This document shows, one piece after another, positions 8,428 through 17,511 of a stretch of DNA of 64,000 nt. The position numbers were made by a program, and so were the translations under genes. The first letter of the stretch is position 1. Every line of letters starts with the position of its first letter. This stretch comes from Massilia polaris (GTDB lineage Bacteria > Pseudomonadota > Gammaproteobacteria > Burkholderiales > Burkholderiaceae_D): contig NZ_JABBGG010000001.1 in NCBI RefSeq assembly GCF_012927275.1, positions 372,001 through 436,000 of the forward strand, written 5' to 3'. A model generated the notes under the pieces. It saw only the letters and a list, made by a program, of their open reading frames with translations. It was not told where the DNA came from and ran no database searches.

Positions 8428-8622
8428 TCACTGCTTGTCCGGGTACCCGGCTTCGCTAAGCACCGTGAGGAAAGCGCTCTCGTCCAAGGCGCTTTCGACC
8501 CGAACTTCACGCGCAGGCGGGTCGGTTTCGATGCGGGCTTGCGGGTCGACGCTCAGCAGCGCCTTGGTGACGGACTTGGCGCAGCCGCCGCAGGTCATGT
8601 TTGGAATGTAGAAACGAAGCAT
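8428..8622 (-). CDS. copZ: copper chaperone CopZ (HMA domain)
   Basis: 64 residues forming a single heavy-metal-associated domain with the Cu(I) motif MTCGGC near the N-terminus. It would carry Cu(I) in the cytoplasm to the CopA ATPase or to CueR. Its own CueR-type promoter lies 33 bases upstream of the start, and GGAG precedes the ATG at 8622. Confidence 0.9.
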   Translation of the reverse strand: MLRFYIPNMTCGGCAKSVTKALLSVDPQARIETDPPAREVRVESALDESAFLTVLSEAGYPDKQ

Positions 8623-8654
8623 CTTGATCTCCTGGTTGCTTACTGTGTCCGACT

Positions 8655-8685
8655 AATATGGGGTTTGACAGCGTGATAAGGTCAA
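8655..8685 (-). promoter_or_regulatory. CueR-type promoter of copZ
   Basis: TTGACC (8680-8685), a 19-bp spacer and CATATT (8655-8660) on the minus strand. The -35 starts an interrupted dyad (TTTGACC ... GTCAAA) spanning the spacer, as in MerR/CueR operators. Confidence 0.75.
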
Positions 8686-8835
8686 ACGCTTTTTAGCGAA
8701 ATTTTTTACTTCGACTCAATGGCGAAATTCTTGCCCCCGCGTTTGAGCGAACCCGAGAAGGGATGGCCATCGAAGATCGCTGACCTCGGCTGGGTAAGAA
8801 CGATGCTGAGAAAGCTTGTGCGCGTTCACCTCCGC

Positions 8836-9339
8836 TCACGAAAGCGTCAGCGTGGCGGCGCGATCGCGTGACGAGGCGGGCGTGTCGACCCCAAACCGAG
8901 GCGTCCTATGTGGAGCCTGTGAACGCTGTTCCGCCGCCGCTGCGGCGGTCGGCTCAGCCAAATCCGCGATGATCGGGCAATCCGGGCGGTCATTACCGTG
9001 GCAGTGATCGGCCAGGTGCTCGAGCGTTTGCGCCATCGCTTGCAGTTCGGCGATCTTCGCCTTCAGTCCGGCGACATGGGACAGCGCCATCGCCTTGACG
9101 TCGGCGCTCGCGCGCTCACGGTCGCGCCACAAGACCAGTAGTGCCGAGATCTGTTCGACAGAAAAGCCAAGGTCGCGTGCGCGACGGATGAAGCGAAGGC
9201 CATGCACGTCCGGCGAACTGTAATGTCGGTAGCCTGCATCAGAACGACTAGCTTGCGGCAGCAAGCCAATCTGTTCGTAGTAGCGAATCATCTTCGCCGA
9301 GACGCCGGAGAACTTGGCCGCTTGACCGATATTCATCAT
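8836..9339 (-). CDS. cueR: CueR, copper-responsive MerR-family activator
   Basis: 167 residues from the ATG at 9339 (GAAGG ten bases upstream); a GTG at 9348 is too close to that site. It has an N-terminal MerR winged helix (MNIGQAAKFSGV), a dimerisation helix, and the metal loop CHGNDRPDCPII, whose Cx7C spacing matches CueR. The C-terminal tail after the loop is longer than usual and low in complexity. It lies downstream of copA and the 28-codon gene, whose stop overlaps its start (ATGA). It probably activates the 19-bp-spacer promoters at copA, copZ and perhaps the main operon. Confidence 0.92.
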   Translation of the reverse strand: MMNIGQAAKFSGVSAKMIRYYEQIGLLPQASRSDAGYRHYSSPDVHGLRFIRRARDLGFSVEQISALLVLWRDRERASADVKAMALSHVAGLKAKIAELQAMAQTLEHLADHCHGNDRPDCPIIADLAEPTAAAAAEQRSQAPHRTPRFGVDTPASSRDRAATLTLS

Positions 9340-9422
9340 TCTAGCCACGCCTTCAGCGTCCGGCAGTCAGGACAAGTCGGTGTCGTGTCGATGCTTACTT
9401 GGGGATGAGATGCGCTAGCCAT
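9336..9422 (-). CDS. 28-residue CPxC small protein upstream of cueR
   Basis: Short reading frame with an excellent ribosome site (TTAAGGAGG five bases before the ATG at 9422) and a stop that overlaps the cueR ATG as ATGA. The peptide has the motif TCPDCRTLKAWLE at its C-terminus; CPDC resembles a thioredoxin/glutaredoxin or metal-binding CxxC. It lies 54 bases after copA in the same direction. It could be a Cu(I)-binding micro-protein, a leader that couples cueR translation, or the remnant of a glutaredoxin-like protein. The reading frame and signals are direct observations; the function is unknown. Confidence 0.6.
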   Translation of the reverse strand: MASASHPQVSIDTTPTCPDCRTLKAWLE

Positions 9423-9476
9423 GACGGCCTCCTTAACTTGTTTTGGTATTCAGTCAGGCGCGGCTTCGGCCCGGGA

Positions 9477-12050
9477 TCAATGCTCGTTCACCAGGCGTGA
9501 CTTGGGCGATGCCGCCCCGTTTGCCGGCCTCTCGGTGCGGGTTTCGACCGTCATCGGTGCGCGCAAGCGCTTGAGCCGGAGCGCGTTGCCGAGCACGAAG
9601 ACACTGGAGAGCGCCATTGCGGCCGCGGCGACGATCGGCGAAAGCAAGGTGCCGTTCACCGGGTAGAGCGCGCCCGCCGCGACCGGGATCAGCACGGCGT
9701 TGTAGGCGAAGGCCCAGAACAGGTTCTGCTTGATGTTGCGGATCGCCGCCTTGCTGAGCGCGATGGCATTCGGCACGCCGCGCAGGTCGCCCGACATCAG
9801 CACCACGTCAGCCGCCTCGATCGCCACATCGGTTCCGGTGCCGATGGCGAGACCAACGTCCGCTTCGGCGAGCGCCGGCGCGTCGTTGATGCCGTCGCCG
9901 ACGAAGGCGACCCGCGCGCCATTGATCCGGAACCTCTTCAGCGCCGCGACCTTTTCGTCGGGCAAGACCTCGGCCGCGACGTCATCGATGCCGAGCTGCC
10001 TGGCGATCGCCGCGGCCGTCGCTGCGGTGTCGCCGGTGATCATCGCGACCTTGAGTCCGAGCGCGTGCAGCGCCTCGATCGCCGCGGGCGTCGTCTCCTT
10101 GATCGGATCGGCGACCGCGATCACCGCCGCCAGGCGGCCGTCGATCGCGCCATAGAGCGGACTCTTGCCTTGCTCGCCGAGCCGCTGGGCGGTCGGCAGG
10201 AAGCGCGCCACATCAAGACCGAGCCGCGTCATGAACCGGTCCGCGCCGACGGCGACGCTCCGACCGGCGACCTTGGCCGACACGCCGAAGCCCGGTGTTG
10301 CGTCGAAGCTGTCGATGGGGGCGAGCGTGATGTCCCGCTGCTTTGCGGCTGCGACGATCGCTTCGGCGATCGGATGCTCGGAGCGGGTCTCGACCGCCGC
10401 AACGAGAGCCAGAACTTCGTCGTATTCGAAGCCCTCGGCGGGAACGAGGTCGGTCAGCTCGGGGCGGCCTTTGGTCAGCGTGCCGGTCTTGTCGAGCGCG
10501 ATGACGCTCACATCGCGCAGCGCCTGCAAGGCTTCGCCCTTGCGGAACAGAATGCCGAGCTCGGCCGCGCGGCCCGTGCCGACCATGATCGAGGTCGGCG
10601 TGGCCAGCCCCATGGCGCACGGGCAGGCGATGATGAGAACCGCGACCGCATTCACGAGCGCGAAGGTCAGCGCCGGGTTCGGACCGAAGATCAGCCAGGC
10701 CAGGAAGGTCAGCGCGGCCGCTGCCATCACCGCCGGGACGAACCACATTGTCACCTTGTCGACCAGCGCCTGGATCGGCAGCTTGGAACCCTGCGCTTGT
10801 TCGACGAGGCGGATGATTTGCGCGAGCACCGTGTTCGCGCCGACCTTGGTGACGCGGTAACTGAAAGCGCCGGTCTTGTTGATCGTGCCGCCGACGACTT
10901 CGGCGCCCACCCCCTTCGACACGGGCACCGGCTCGCCGGTGATCATGCTCTCGTCAACATACGAGGCGCCCTCGACGACCTCGCCGTCGACCGGAATCTT
11001 CTCGCCCGGACGAACGAGCACGCGGTCACCGGTGGTCACCTGGTCGAGCGCAATTTCGACCGTCTCGCCGTTGCGCTCGATGCGCGCGGTCTTGGCCTGA
11101 AGTCCGACGAGCCGCTTGATCGCCTGCGAAGTTCGCCCCTTGGCGCGCGCCTCCAGCGTGCGTCCGAGCAGGATCAAGGTCACGATGACCACGGCGGCTT
11201 CGAAATAGACGTTGGTGGTGCCCGGTGGAAGCACTTCGGGGACGAAGGTCGCGGCCACCGAATAGCCGTACGCGGCCGCCGTGCCGAGCGAGACCAGCGA
11301 GTTCATGTCGGGGGCGCCGCGCAGCAACGCCGGTACGCCCTTGCGGAAGAAGCGCAGACCCGGACCGAACAGCACAAGGGTGGCGAGTGCGAACTGGATA
11401 TGCCAGCTGGTCTGCTCACCCAGGACCCCCATCACCCAATGGTGCATGGCCGGAATGAGGTGCGCGCCCATCTCGAGGATGAAGACTGGCAAGGTGAGGA
11501 TGGATGCAATGAGCAAAGCGCGCCGCAGCGCCCGTGCCTCGCTCTCACGACGCTCGGCGTCCCGATCGCCCGCAGTCGCCGTTTCGGCGGACAGGCGGCG
11601 GGACTTGTAACCCGCCTGTTCGACCGCCGCTTCAAGGTCGGCCGTTGAGACGACCCCGGCAAGGTGGCGCACCCGCGCGCGCTCGGTCGCCAGGTTCGCA
11701 GTGGCTTCGAGCACCCCCGGGATTTTCGCGAGCGCCTGCTCAACCCGGCCCACACACGACGCGCAGGTCATGTCCTCGATCGCGAGCTCGGTGGTCTCTT
11801 CGCGGACCGCGTAGCCGGCGCTTGCGATGGCGCGGACAGCCGCCCGCGGATCGGCCAAGCCGGTGAAGGTGATGTCGGCGCGTTCGGTGGCGAGATTTGC
11901 CGCGGCGGTCTGTACGCCTGGGATTGCTTTCAGCGCGCGCTCGACACGGCCGACGCACGATGCACACGTCATGCCTTCAACCGGCAGGCTCAGACGAACC
12001 CCTTTGGATATGGATGGATTGGAGCCTTGTTGGAGGGCAACGGAAGCCAT
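9477..12050 (-). CDS. copA: Cu(I)-exporting P1B-type ATPase CopA
   Basis: 857 residues from the ATG at 12050 (AAGGGG upstream; the in-frame ATG at 12113 lies in the promoter). It has two N-terminal HMA domains (GMTCASC and DMTCASC), eight membrane spans, the transport-site motif IACPCAMG, the phosphorylation motif DKTGT and the hinge GDGIND. This is the standard P1B-1 layout for moving Cu(I) from cytoplasm to periplasm with ATP. It is the first gene of a unit with the 28-codon gene and cueR, under a CueR-type promoter. Confidence 0.96.
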   Translation of the reverse strand: MASVALQQGSNPSISKGVRLSLPVEGMTCASCVGRVERALKAIPGVQTAAANLATERADITFTGLADPRAAVRAIASAGYAVREETTELAIEDMTCASCVGRVEQALAKIPGVLEATANLATERARVRHLAGVVSTADLEAAVEQAGYKSRRLSAETATAGDRDAERRESEARALRRALLIASILTLPVFILEMGAHLIPAMHHWVMGVLGEQTSWHIQFALATLVLFGPGLRFFRKGVPALLRGAPDMNSLVSLGTAAAYGYSVAATFVPEVLPPGTTNVYFEAAVVIVTLILLGRTLEARAKGRTSQAIKRLVGLQAKTARIERNGETVEIALDQVTTGDRVLVRPGEKIPVDGEVVEGASYVDESMITGEPVPVSKGVGAEVVGGTINKTGAFSYRVTKVGANTVLAQIIRLVEQAQGSKLPIQALVDKVTMWFVPAVMAAAALTFLAWLIFGPNPALTFALVNAVAVLIIACPCAMGLATPTSIMVGTGRAAELGILFRKGEALQALRDVSVIALDKTGTLTKGRPELTDLVPAEGFEYDEVLALVAAVETRSEHPIAEAIVAAAKQRDITLAPIDSFDATPGFGVSAKVAGRSVAVGADRFMTRLGLDVARFLPTAQRLGEQGKSPLYGAIDGRLAAVIAVADPIKETTPAAIEALHALGLKVAMITGDTAATAAAIARQLGIDDVAAEVLPDEKVAALKRFRINGARVAFVGDGINDAPALAEADVGLAIGTGTDVAIEAADVVLMSGDLRGVPNAIALSKAAIRNIKQNLFWAFAYNAVLIPVAAGALYPVNGTLLSPIVAAAAMALSSVFVLGNALRLKRLRAPMTVETRTERPANGAASPKSRLVNEH

Positions 12051-12082
12051 GGAACTACCCCTTGAGTGTTTTGTTGAGGAAT

Positions 12083-12113
12083 AGCTTGAAGCTTCCCACG
12101 AGGGCAAGGTCAA
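12083..12113 (-). promoter_or_regulatory. CueR-type promoter of copA
   Basis: TTGACC (12108-12113), a 19-bp spacer and CAAGCT (12083-12088) on the minus strand. The spacer holds the dyad CTTGCCCTCGTGGGAAGC, close to known copA operators. The site lies 33 bases before the chosen copA start. Confidence 0.8.
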
Positions 12114-12217
12114 GGCCCGTGGGTGATTTTTTTCGCGAAACGCAAGCTCGGAATGCTGCGGCTCCGCCGCAGTCGTGATCCGCTTCCTCGCAAATTACGC
12201 AGCCCGCCCGTTTCTGC

Positions 12218-12248
12218 TTGACCTTTCCATCGTTGGAACGATGACAGT
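12218..12248 (+). promoter_or_regulatory. second, divergent CueR-like promoter
   Basis: TTGACC (12218-12223) with the dyad TTCCATCGTTGGAA and a 19-bp spacer to GACAGT (12243-12248), a weak -10. It points right, toward the 80-residue gene and the truncated ferredoxin. Confidence 0.5.
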
Positions 12249-12275
12249 GACCTCACTACATCTTGGAGGGCCCTT

Positions 12276-12518
12276 ATGTTAGAGCTAAAATTCGGCCGCA
12301 CTGACTCACACACCGTCATGGCGACTGGGCGTGTCGCAGACACCAATGGAAGTCCGGGAAGTATGCGGAACGAGCAGGTGGCCGACCTGGACGAGAACAG
12401 CGGTGCGGTGCTTGGTACAACAGTCGAGGCAGCCAGGCCTGGCACGCTAATTAGCCCGTGTATTATCTGTCGATATCGAAAGCCGGCTGGGCGGACCGGG
12501 GAGGGCGCTAATGCCTAA
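12276..12518 (+). CDS. hypothetical 80-residue protein
   Basis: A good ribosome site (TTGGAGGG) precedes the ATG at 12276. The protein has no recognisable domain apart from a CIIC pair near the C-terminus. It lies just behind the divergent CueR-like promoter, and its stop overlaps the start of the ferredoxin fragment by eight bases. The composition is not strongly protein-like in the first half, so it may itself be a remnant. No function is assigned. Confidence 0.4.
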   Translation: MLELKFGRTDSHTVMATGRVADTNGSPGSMRNEQVADLDENSGAVLGTTVEAARPGTLISPCIICRYRKPAGRTGEGANA

Positions 12519-12750
12519 GGTCACGATATTGCCCCATCCAGAACCCGCGCCAACCGGGGCTGAAGTGAACATCCGTGCGGGAACAAGCATCTGTGATGCG
12601 CTACTGGTCAACAAGATCGACGTCGAGCACGCATGTGGAAAGGTAGGGGCTTGCACGACGTGCCATGTCATTGTCCGCAGTGGATTCTCGTTTCCTACGC
12701 CCTCTACACGGAAGGCCAGGAAATCGAACACACCCGCCGCTTGTCGCTGA
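12511..12750 (+). pseudogene. truncated ISC-type [2Fe-2S] ferredoxin
   Basis: The first 55 or so residues match the Fdx ferredoxin of the ISC iron-sulphur assembly system (MPKVTILPHPEP at the start, then EHACGKVGACTTCHVIV with three of the four cluster cysteines). After HVIVRSGF, near 12688, the similarity stops and the frame runs into sequence that belongs to an EAL-domain gene in another frame. The C-terminal half with the fourth cysteine is missing, so cluster assembly is not expected. A GGGGAGGG ribosome site is intact. Confidence 0.75.
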
Positions 12751-13510
12751 TGGGCGATTTGCACCGGGCGATCGGTTGCAGCGAACTGCATTTGTATTGC
12801 CAGCCTAAGGTCGACATGCGCTCGCGCCGCGTATGCGGCGCCGAGGCGCTGGTGCGCTGGTGCGCTGGCAGCATCCGCGGCACGGGATGATGTCGACGAT
12901 GGAATTCATCCAGCTGGCCGAACGCGCGGGCATGATCACGCCCTTGACGAACTGGATCCTGGAGGCGGCGTTCAGCCAGAGCCATGCATGGCGCAAGGCA
13001 GGGCTGGACTGGCCGCTGGCGGTTAACCTGTCGGCACATGACCTCTACGATCCCGCTATCGTCGACCGCATCCGCGCGCTGTTTTCCCGCTGGGACGTGG
13101 CGCCGGAACTGATTCAGTTCGAGCTGACCGAGAGCGCCCTGATGAGCGATCCGGCAGCGGCGATCGAGACGCTCAGCGCGCTGAAACGATTGAACGTCAA
13201 GCTGTTCATCGACGACTATGGCACCGGCTACTCGAGCCTGAGCTACCTGCAAAAACTGCCGGTTGACGCGATCAAGATCGACCAGTCGTTCGTCCAGGCG
13301 ATGGTGGCGAGCCGCGAGTCGGGCGTGATCATTTCATCGACTATCGAGCTTGGCCACAGGCTCGGGATGGAGGTCGTGGCCGAGGGCGTCGAAACGCGGG
13401 AAGCGTGGAACTGCCTGGCCGCGCTCGGATGCGATGTGGCGCAGGGCTACCTGATCAGCATGCCGATGCCGGCGGCCCAGCTGAAGCAATGGGAACGCGG
13501 CTGGGTGTAG
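12687..13510 (+). pseudogene. EAL-domain phosphodiesterase remnant, 5'-truncated and frameshifted
   Basis: From about 12690 the frame encodes SYALYTEGQEIEHTRR and then the start of an EAL domain (LHLYCQPKVDM). It breaks at 12861 and continues in another frame to 13510 with the rest of the domain: FELTESALM, FIDDYGTGYSSL, VVAEGVET. The usual EAL core appears as GAEALVRW. The break is caused by an 8-bp tandem duplication. The N-terminal GGDEF or sensor part is absent. A c-di-GMP phosphodiesterase was probably present before the copper block was joined here. Confidence 0.8.
12853..12868 (+). repeat. 8-bp tandem duplication TGCGCTGG x2
   Basis: Two adjacent copies, 12853-12860 and 12861-12868. 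Removing one restores the frame GAEALVRWQHPRHGMM of the EAL domain. Confidence 0.85.
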
Positions 13511-13514
13511 CCGA

Positions 13515-13543
13515 TGCCGGCCGGCCCTGGGCACCGGCCGGCA
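13515..13543. terminator. hairpin between convergent genes
   Basis: Perfect 10-bp stem TGCCGGCCGG / CCGGCCGGCA with a 9-base loop, between the EAL remnant and the glxA-type gene. There is no T run. Confidence 0.5.
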
Positions 13544-13547
13544 CGCA

Positions 13548-14495
13548 CTAACTTGCCAGCTCACCGATTCGTGCATTGCGGCGTACCGCCTGCGGCGGCT
13601 GGCCAAAGACGCGCAGGAAGGCGCGGCGCATGCGCTCGCGGTCGGAAAAGCCGGTTTCATTGGCTATGGCGTCCATCGACAAGCGGCCTTGCTCCATCAG
13701 CAGGCGGGCCGCCTCCGCCCGCAGGTGCTCGACCGCCTTGGCCGGCGACTGCCCGGTTTCGAGACGGAAGGTGCGGCTGAACTGGCGCGGACTGAGGCGC
13801 GCCACGTCGGCCAGTTCCTCCACCGACAAGGTGCTACGCAGGTTCTTTTTGGCGAAGTCGACGGCAGTCTGGATGCGGTCCGACTTGGGATCGAGCTCCA
13901 GCAACGCCGAAAATTGCGACTGGCCGCCGGCGCGCCGATGGTAGAGCACCATGTTGCGGGCCACCATGCGGGTCAGTTCCGCACCGTAATCATCCTCCAC
14001 CATTGCCAGGGCAAGGTCGACGCCGGCCGACATGCCCGCCGAGGTCCACACATTCCCGTCCTTGATGTAGATCCGGTCCTCGTCTATCCTGAGCAAGGGA
14101 TAGCGGTTCTGCAGGTCGCGCGCGACGGCCCAGTGGGTGGTTGCGCGCCGCCCGTCCAGTACGCCGGCCTCGGCCAGGATGAAAGCGCCGATGCAGGGCG
14201 CCGCAACGCGGCGCGTTGTTTGCACGCTGTTCCTGATGAAATGAAGCATGCCCGCGCTCGATGGCGCCGGGTGCATGCCGGTGCCGACGATGACAGTATC
14301 GAACGGGGTATCGCCGAAGGCTTCGGTTTGCACCGCAAACCCGGCCGAGGTCGCGACCAGCCCCCCTGCTTCGGAGAGCAGGCGAATGCGGTACAGCGCG
14401 TCGCAGGCGACCAGGTTGGCAACTTCAAACACGCTCGTCGCCGCAAAACCCATCACCTGGAAACCGGGGAAGACCACAAATCCTATGTCGCGCAT
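13548..14495 (-). CDS. GlxA-type AraC-family regulator with DJ-1/PfpI domain
   Basis: 315 residues: an N-terminal DJ-1/PfpI-like amidotransferase fold (about 1-180, FPGFQVMGFAATSVFEVANL at the start) followed by a C-terminal AraC double helix-turn-helix (VARLSPRQFSRTFRLETGQS, then IANETGFSDRERMRRAF). This architecture defines GlxA-like transcription regulators of amine and redox metabolism. It is divergent from the SDR gene at 14625, its likely target. The ligand is unknown. Confidence 0.88.
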   Translation of the reverse strand: MRDIGFVVFPGFQVMGFAATSVFEVANLVACDALYRIRLLSEAGGLVATSAGFAVQTEAFGDTPFDTVIVGTGMHPAPSSAGMLHFIRNSVQTTRRVAAPCIGAFILAEAGVLDGRRATTHWAVARDLQNRYPLLRIDEDRIYIKDGNVWTSAGMSAGVDLALAMVEDDYGAELTRMVARNMVLYHRRAGGQSQFSALLELDPKSDRIQTAVDFAKKNLRSTLSVEELADVARLSPRQFSRTFRLETGQSPAKAVEHLRAEAARLLMEQGRLSMDAIANETGFSDRERMRRAFLRVFGQPPQAVRRNARIGELAS

Positions 14496-14624
14496 AGCGC
14501 TGCTCCTTGCGTGAAAATCGATGTCCTGAAACGCTGTATATATGACCTTTGAGTCAAACGCAAGCGGGCATATGATAGCTCTTACTCACCGCGACCCGCG
14601 GTGGCCACCTGAAAGAGAAACACG

Positions 14625-15431
14625 ATGAACCCGAATCCCTCGAAAGGCACAGCGCTGGTCACCGGCGCATCGACCGGTATTGGCGCTATTTACGCGGACC
14701 GCCTGGCGCGCCGCGGCTATGACCTGATCCTTGTCGCGCGCAATCGCGAGCGCCTTGAGGCGCTGGCACACCGTATCAGCACAGACACGGGCCGCAAGGC
14801 CGAAGTGCTCGCCGCGGACCTGAACGACCAGGCCGGCCTGGCCAGCGTCGAGGCCGTGCTCGGCTCCGACATCCCGTTGACGCTGCTCGTGAACAATGCC
14901 GGCGTCGGGGCGACGGCGCCGCTGCTGGCGTCCGACATCGACAGCATGACCAGCATGATCAACCTGAACGTGACGGCGCTGACCCGCCTGACCTACGCAG
15001 CCGTTCCTGGCATGGTCAAGCGGGGCGGCGGAGCGGTGATCAACATCGCTTCCATTGTCGGTATCGCGCCCGAGCTGCTCAATGGTGTATATGGCGCCAG
15101 CAAGGCGTTCGTGCTGGCCTTCAGCCAGTCGCTCAGTCACGAGCTATCGGACAAGAACATCCGCATCCAAGCCGTCGCCCCGGGTGCGACCGCGACCGAT
15201 TTCTGGGACATCGCCGGAACGCCGGTGGCGCACCTGCCGGGCGAAATCGTGATGCGCGCCGAGGACATGGTCGATGCGGCGCTTGCCGGTTTCGACCAGG
15301 GCGAACTGATCACCATCCCGTCGCTGCCCGATGCCGCCGATTGGATTGCCTACGAGGCAGCCCGCCAGAAGCTGCTGCCGAACCTGTCCAGGCAGGCACC
15401 GGCGGCGCGGTATGGACATGCAAGGGTATGA
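14625..15431 (+). CDS. SDR family NAD(P)-dependent oxidoreductase
   Basis: 268 residues, classical short-chain dehydrogenase: nucleotide-binding TGASTGIG near residue 14, NNAG block, and the catalytic Ser, then YGASKAF (Tyr-Lys). The ATG at 14625 follows GAAAGAGAAACACG. It is divergently arranged with the GlxA-type regulator, which suggests induction by that regulator. The substrate cannot be told. Confidence 0.88.
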   Translation: MNPNPSKGTALVTGASTGIGAIYADRLARRGYDLILVARNRERLEALAHRISTDTGRKAEVLAADLNDQAGLASVEAVLGSDIPLTLLVNNAGVGATAPLLASDIDSMTSMINLNVTALTRLTYAAVPGMVKRGGGAVINIASIVGIAPELLNGVYGASKAFVLAFSQSLSHELSDKNIRIQAVAPGATATDFWDIAGTPVAHLPGEIVMRAEDMVDAALAGFDQGELITIPSLPDAADWIAYEAARQKLLPNLSRQAPAARYGHARV

Positions 15432-15445
15432 CACCGATGGCCGGC

Positions 15446-16756
15446 TTAGCGGCTGGCCAGCCCCTTGAGCAGCAGCCGCGCTTCCAGGCCGCCGCCTTCG
15501 CGGTTATGCAGCGACAGCTCGCCGTCCATCGCCAGCGTCAGCTGGCGCGCGATCGCCAGTCCCAGGCCGGTGCCGCCGGTGTCGCGGTTGCGCGAGTCCT
15601 CCAGCCTGTGGAAGGGTTCGAACACCGCGTCGAGCGACTCCGCCGGGATGCCCGGTCCGCGGTCCAGCACGGAGATCGCCACCAGGCCGTCGACGACCGA
15701 GACTGACAGTTCGGCCATTCCGGCGAACTTCAGCGCGTTGTCGGTCAGGTTGCCGATCACGCGGCGCAGCGCCTGTGGCCGCGCCAGCATCGGCGCGCCG
15801 ACCCTGCCATGCAGGGTGACCGCCTTGCCGGCGTCGGTGTAGTCGCACACCACAATATCGAGCAGCGCGTCGATATCCACCTTGCACGGGGCTTCCGTTG
15901 AGCCGTGCAAGGTGCGCGCGTACACCACGCCCTCGCGCACCAGCGTCTCCATTTCATGCAGGTCCTGGCGCAGTTTGACGTGTTCTGCGCGGTCCTCCAT
16001 CAGGTCGAGCCGAAGGCGCATGCGGGTAATCGGCGTTTGCAGGTCGTGCGAGATCGCCGCGAGTATCTGCATGCGGTCAGTCATGTAGGTGGCGATGCGG
16101 TCCTGCATCGCATTGAACGCCCGGGCCGCTATCGCCACTTCGGCGGGCCCGTCTTCGGGCAGGCGTGCCGCGTTCAGGTCGGGTCCCAGGGTATCGGCAG
16201 CCATCGCCAGCTGATGCAGCGGCCGGGTGGCCAGGCGCACGGCCAGCCAGACGCACGCGCCCAGCAATGCAACCTGCAGCAGCAGTACCAGCGGCAGCCA
16301 GCGCGACACCGGCACACCCGACATCGGGCGGATGTCGATGGTCAGCGGCGTGCCGTCGCTCAGTTGCAGGTGTACCTGCAGCCGTTCGCGCGCCCCCGGC
16401 ACCGCGTTGGCGGTCAGGGCATAGCTCTTGCCGATGCCCTGGGCGATCGATTGGGCCACCGCGGCCGACAGGAGGGCGTCCGGAGGGGAGCCCGTCACAC
16501 CCGGATCGAGGACGAATTCGTAACTGCGGCGGGCGAGGCGGGGCAGCCAGGCCACACGCTCCTGCGGCGGCAGATGATCGAGCAAGGCCACCGAACTGGC
16601 GACTTCGCGCTCGATATAGCCCATCATCATCGTCATGGTGGCCTGGTCGCGTTCGGTCATGGTGAGCCAGACCGACAGCGACTGCGCCAGCACCAGGCCC
16701 ATGCAAAAAATCAGCGCCAGCCTGGCAAACAGCGTGCGCGGCCAGGGCAGCTTCAC
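15446..16756 (-). CDS. sensor histidine kinase (EnvZ/CzcS-like)
   Basis: 436 residues from a GTG at 16756. Two membrane spans (about 8-30 and 160-180) enclose a periplasmic sensor region of roughly 130 residues; then HAMP, the H-box AAISHDLQTPITRMRLR, the N-box NLTDNALKF and G boxes (DRGPGIP, GGTGLGLAIA). The GTG overlaps the stop of the response-regulator gene as GTGA. Because a czcE-like gene heads the unit, a metal-responsive CzcRS-type role is a reasonable inference. Confidence 0.9.
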   Translation of the reverse strand: MKLPWPRTLFARLALIFCMGLVLAQSLSVWLTMTERDQATMTMMMGYIEREVASSVALLDHLPPQERVAWLPRLARRSYEFVLDPGVTGSPPDALLSAAVAQSIAQGIGKSYALTANAVPGARERLQVHLQLSDGTPLTIDIRPMSGVPVSRWLPLVLLLQVALLGACVWLAVRLATRPLHQLAMAADTLGPDLNAARLPEDGPAEVAIAARAFNAMQDRIATYMTDRMQILAAISHDLQTPITRMRLRLDLMEDRAEHVKLRQDLHEMETLVREGVVYARTLHGSTEAPCKVDIDALLDIVVCDYTDAGKAVTLHGRVGAPMLARPQALRRVIGNLTDNALKFAGMAELSVSVVDGLVAISVLDRGPGIPAESLDAVFEPFHRLEDSRNRDTGGTGLGLAIARQLTLAMDGELSLHNREGGGLEARLLLKGLASR

Positions 16757-17511
16757 CGGTGTTCCTCGACCACCGTCACCACCGCCGAAAACACATAGCC
16801 TTCGCTGCGCAAGGTTTTTATGTAGCGCGGCTCGCGCGGGTCGTCGTTCAGGCGCTGGCGCAGGCGGCTTACCAGCAGGTCGATCGAACGGTCGAACTGG
16901 TCGGCGTCGCGGCCCTGGGTCAGGTTCAGCAGCTGGTCGCGGTTGAGCACCCGTTGCGGATGGTCGAGGAACACGCGCAGCAGGCGGAACTCGGCGCCGC
17001 TCAGCGCCACCATGGTGCCGTCACGGTATAGCAGGTGGCGCGCGGTGGTATCCAGGCGCCAGTCGCCGAAGGCGATGATTTTGGCAGCCTCCGTGACCTG
17101 GAAATTAGGCGGGAGCATGCGCGCGCGGCGCAGGATCGCATTCACGCGCGCCAGCAGTTCGCGCGCGGCAAAGGGCTTGGTCAGGTAATCGTCGGCGCCC
17201 ATTTCAAGGCCGAGGATGCGGTCGCTCTCGTCCGAACGCGCCGTCAGCATCAGGATCGGCATGTTGCGCATCGGGCCGCTACGCAGGTCGCGGCACAGGC
17301 TCAGGCCATCTTCACCGGGCAACATCAGGTCAAGCACGACCAGGTCGACGGCGCCATCGGCTAATGCGGCGCGCATCTCGCGGCCGTTCGCCACGGCCGT
17401 GGCGCGCAGGCCGTTCTTTTCCAGATAGGCCGCGAGCATGTCGCGGATCTCGCGATCGTCGTCGACGATCAGGACGTGGTTCATATTCCCCATCAGGCGA
17501 TCATACTCCAT
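16753..17511 (-). CDS. OmpR-family response regulator
   Basis: 252 residues with a receiver domain (HVLIVDDDREIRDML, phospho-acceptor Asp in VVLDLMLPGEDG, Lys in TKPF) and a C-terminal winged helix. The start at 17511 has GGAG seven bases upstream; an ATG at 17484 would give a more typical N-terminus. The 17511 start lies inside the end of the 39-codon gene. It pairs with the kinase encoded next and probably controls the czcE unit and other genes with the shared upstream element. Confidence 0.9.
   Translation of the reverse strand: MEYDRLMGNMNHVLIVDDDREIRDMLAAYLEKNGLRATAVANGREMRAALADGAVDLVVLDLMLPGEDGLSLCRDLRSGPMRNMPILMLTARSDESDRILGLEMGADDYLTKPFAARELLARVNAILRRARMLPPNFQVTEAAKIIAFGDWRLDTTARHLLYRDGTMVALSGAEFRLLRVFLDHPQRVLNRDQLLNLTQGRDADQFDRSIDLLVSRLRQRLNDDPREPRYIKTLRSEGYVFSAVVTVVEEHR

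Noticed and set aside
9340-9348. GTG start for cueR at 9348
   Set aside because: The GAAGG site lies one base from it; the ATG at 9339 has correct spacing and overlaps the upstream stop.
10065-11648. A 527-codon open frame antisense to copA
   Set aside because: Arg/His-rich shadow of the ATPase gene with no protein-like features.
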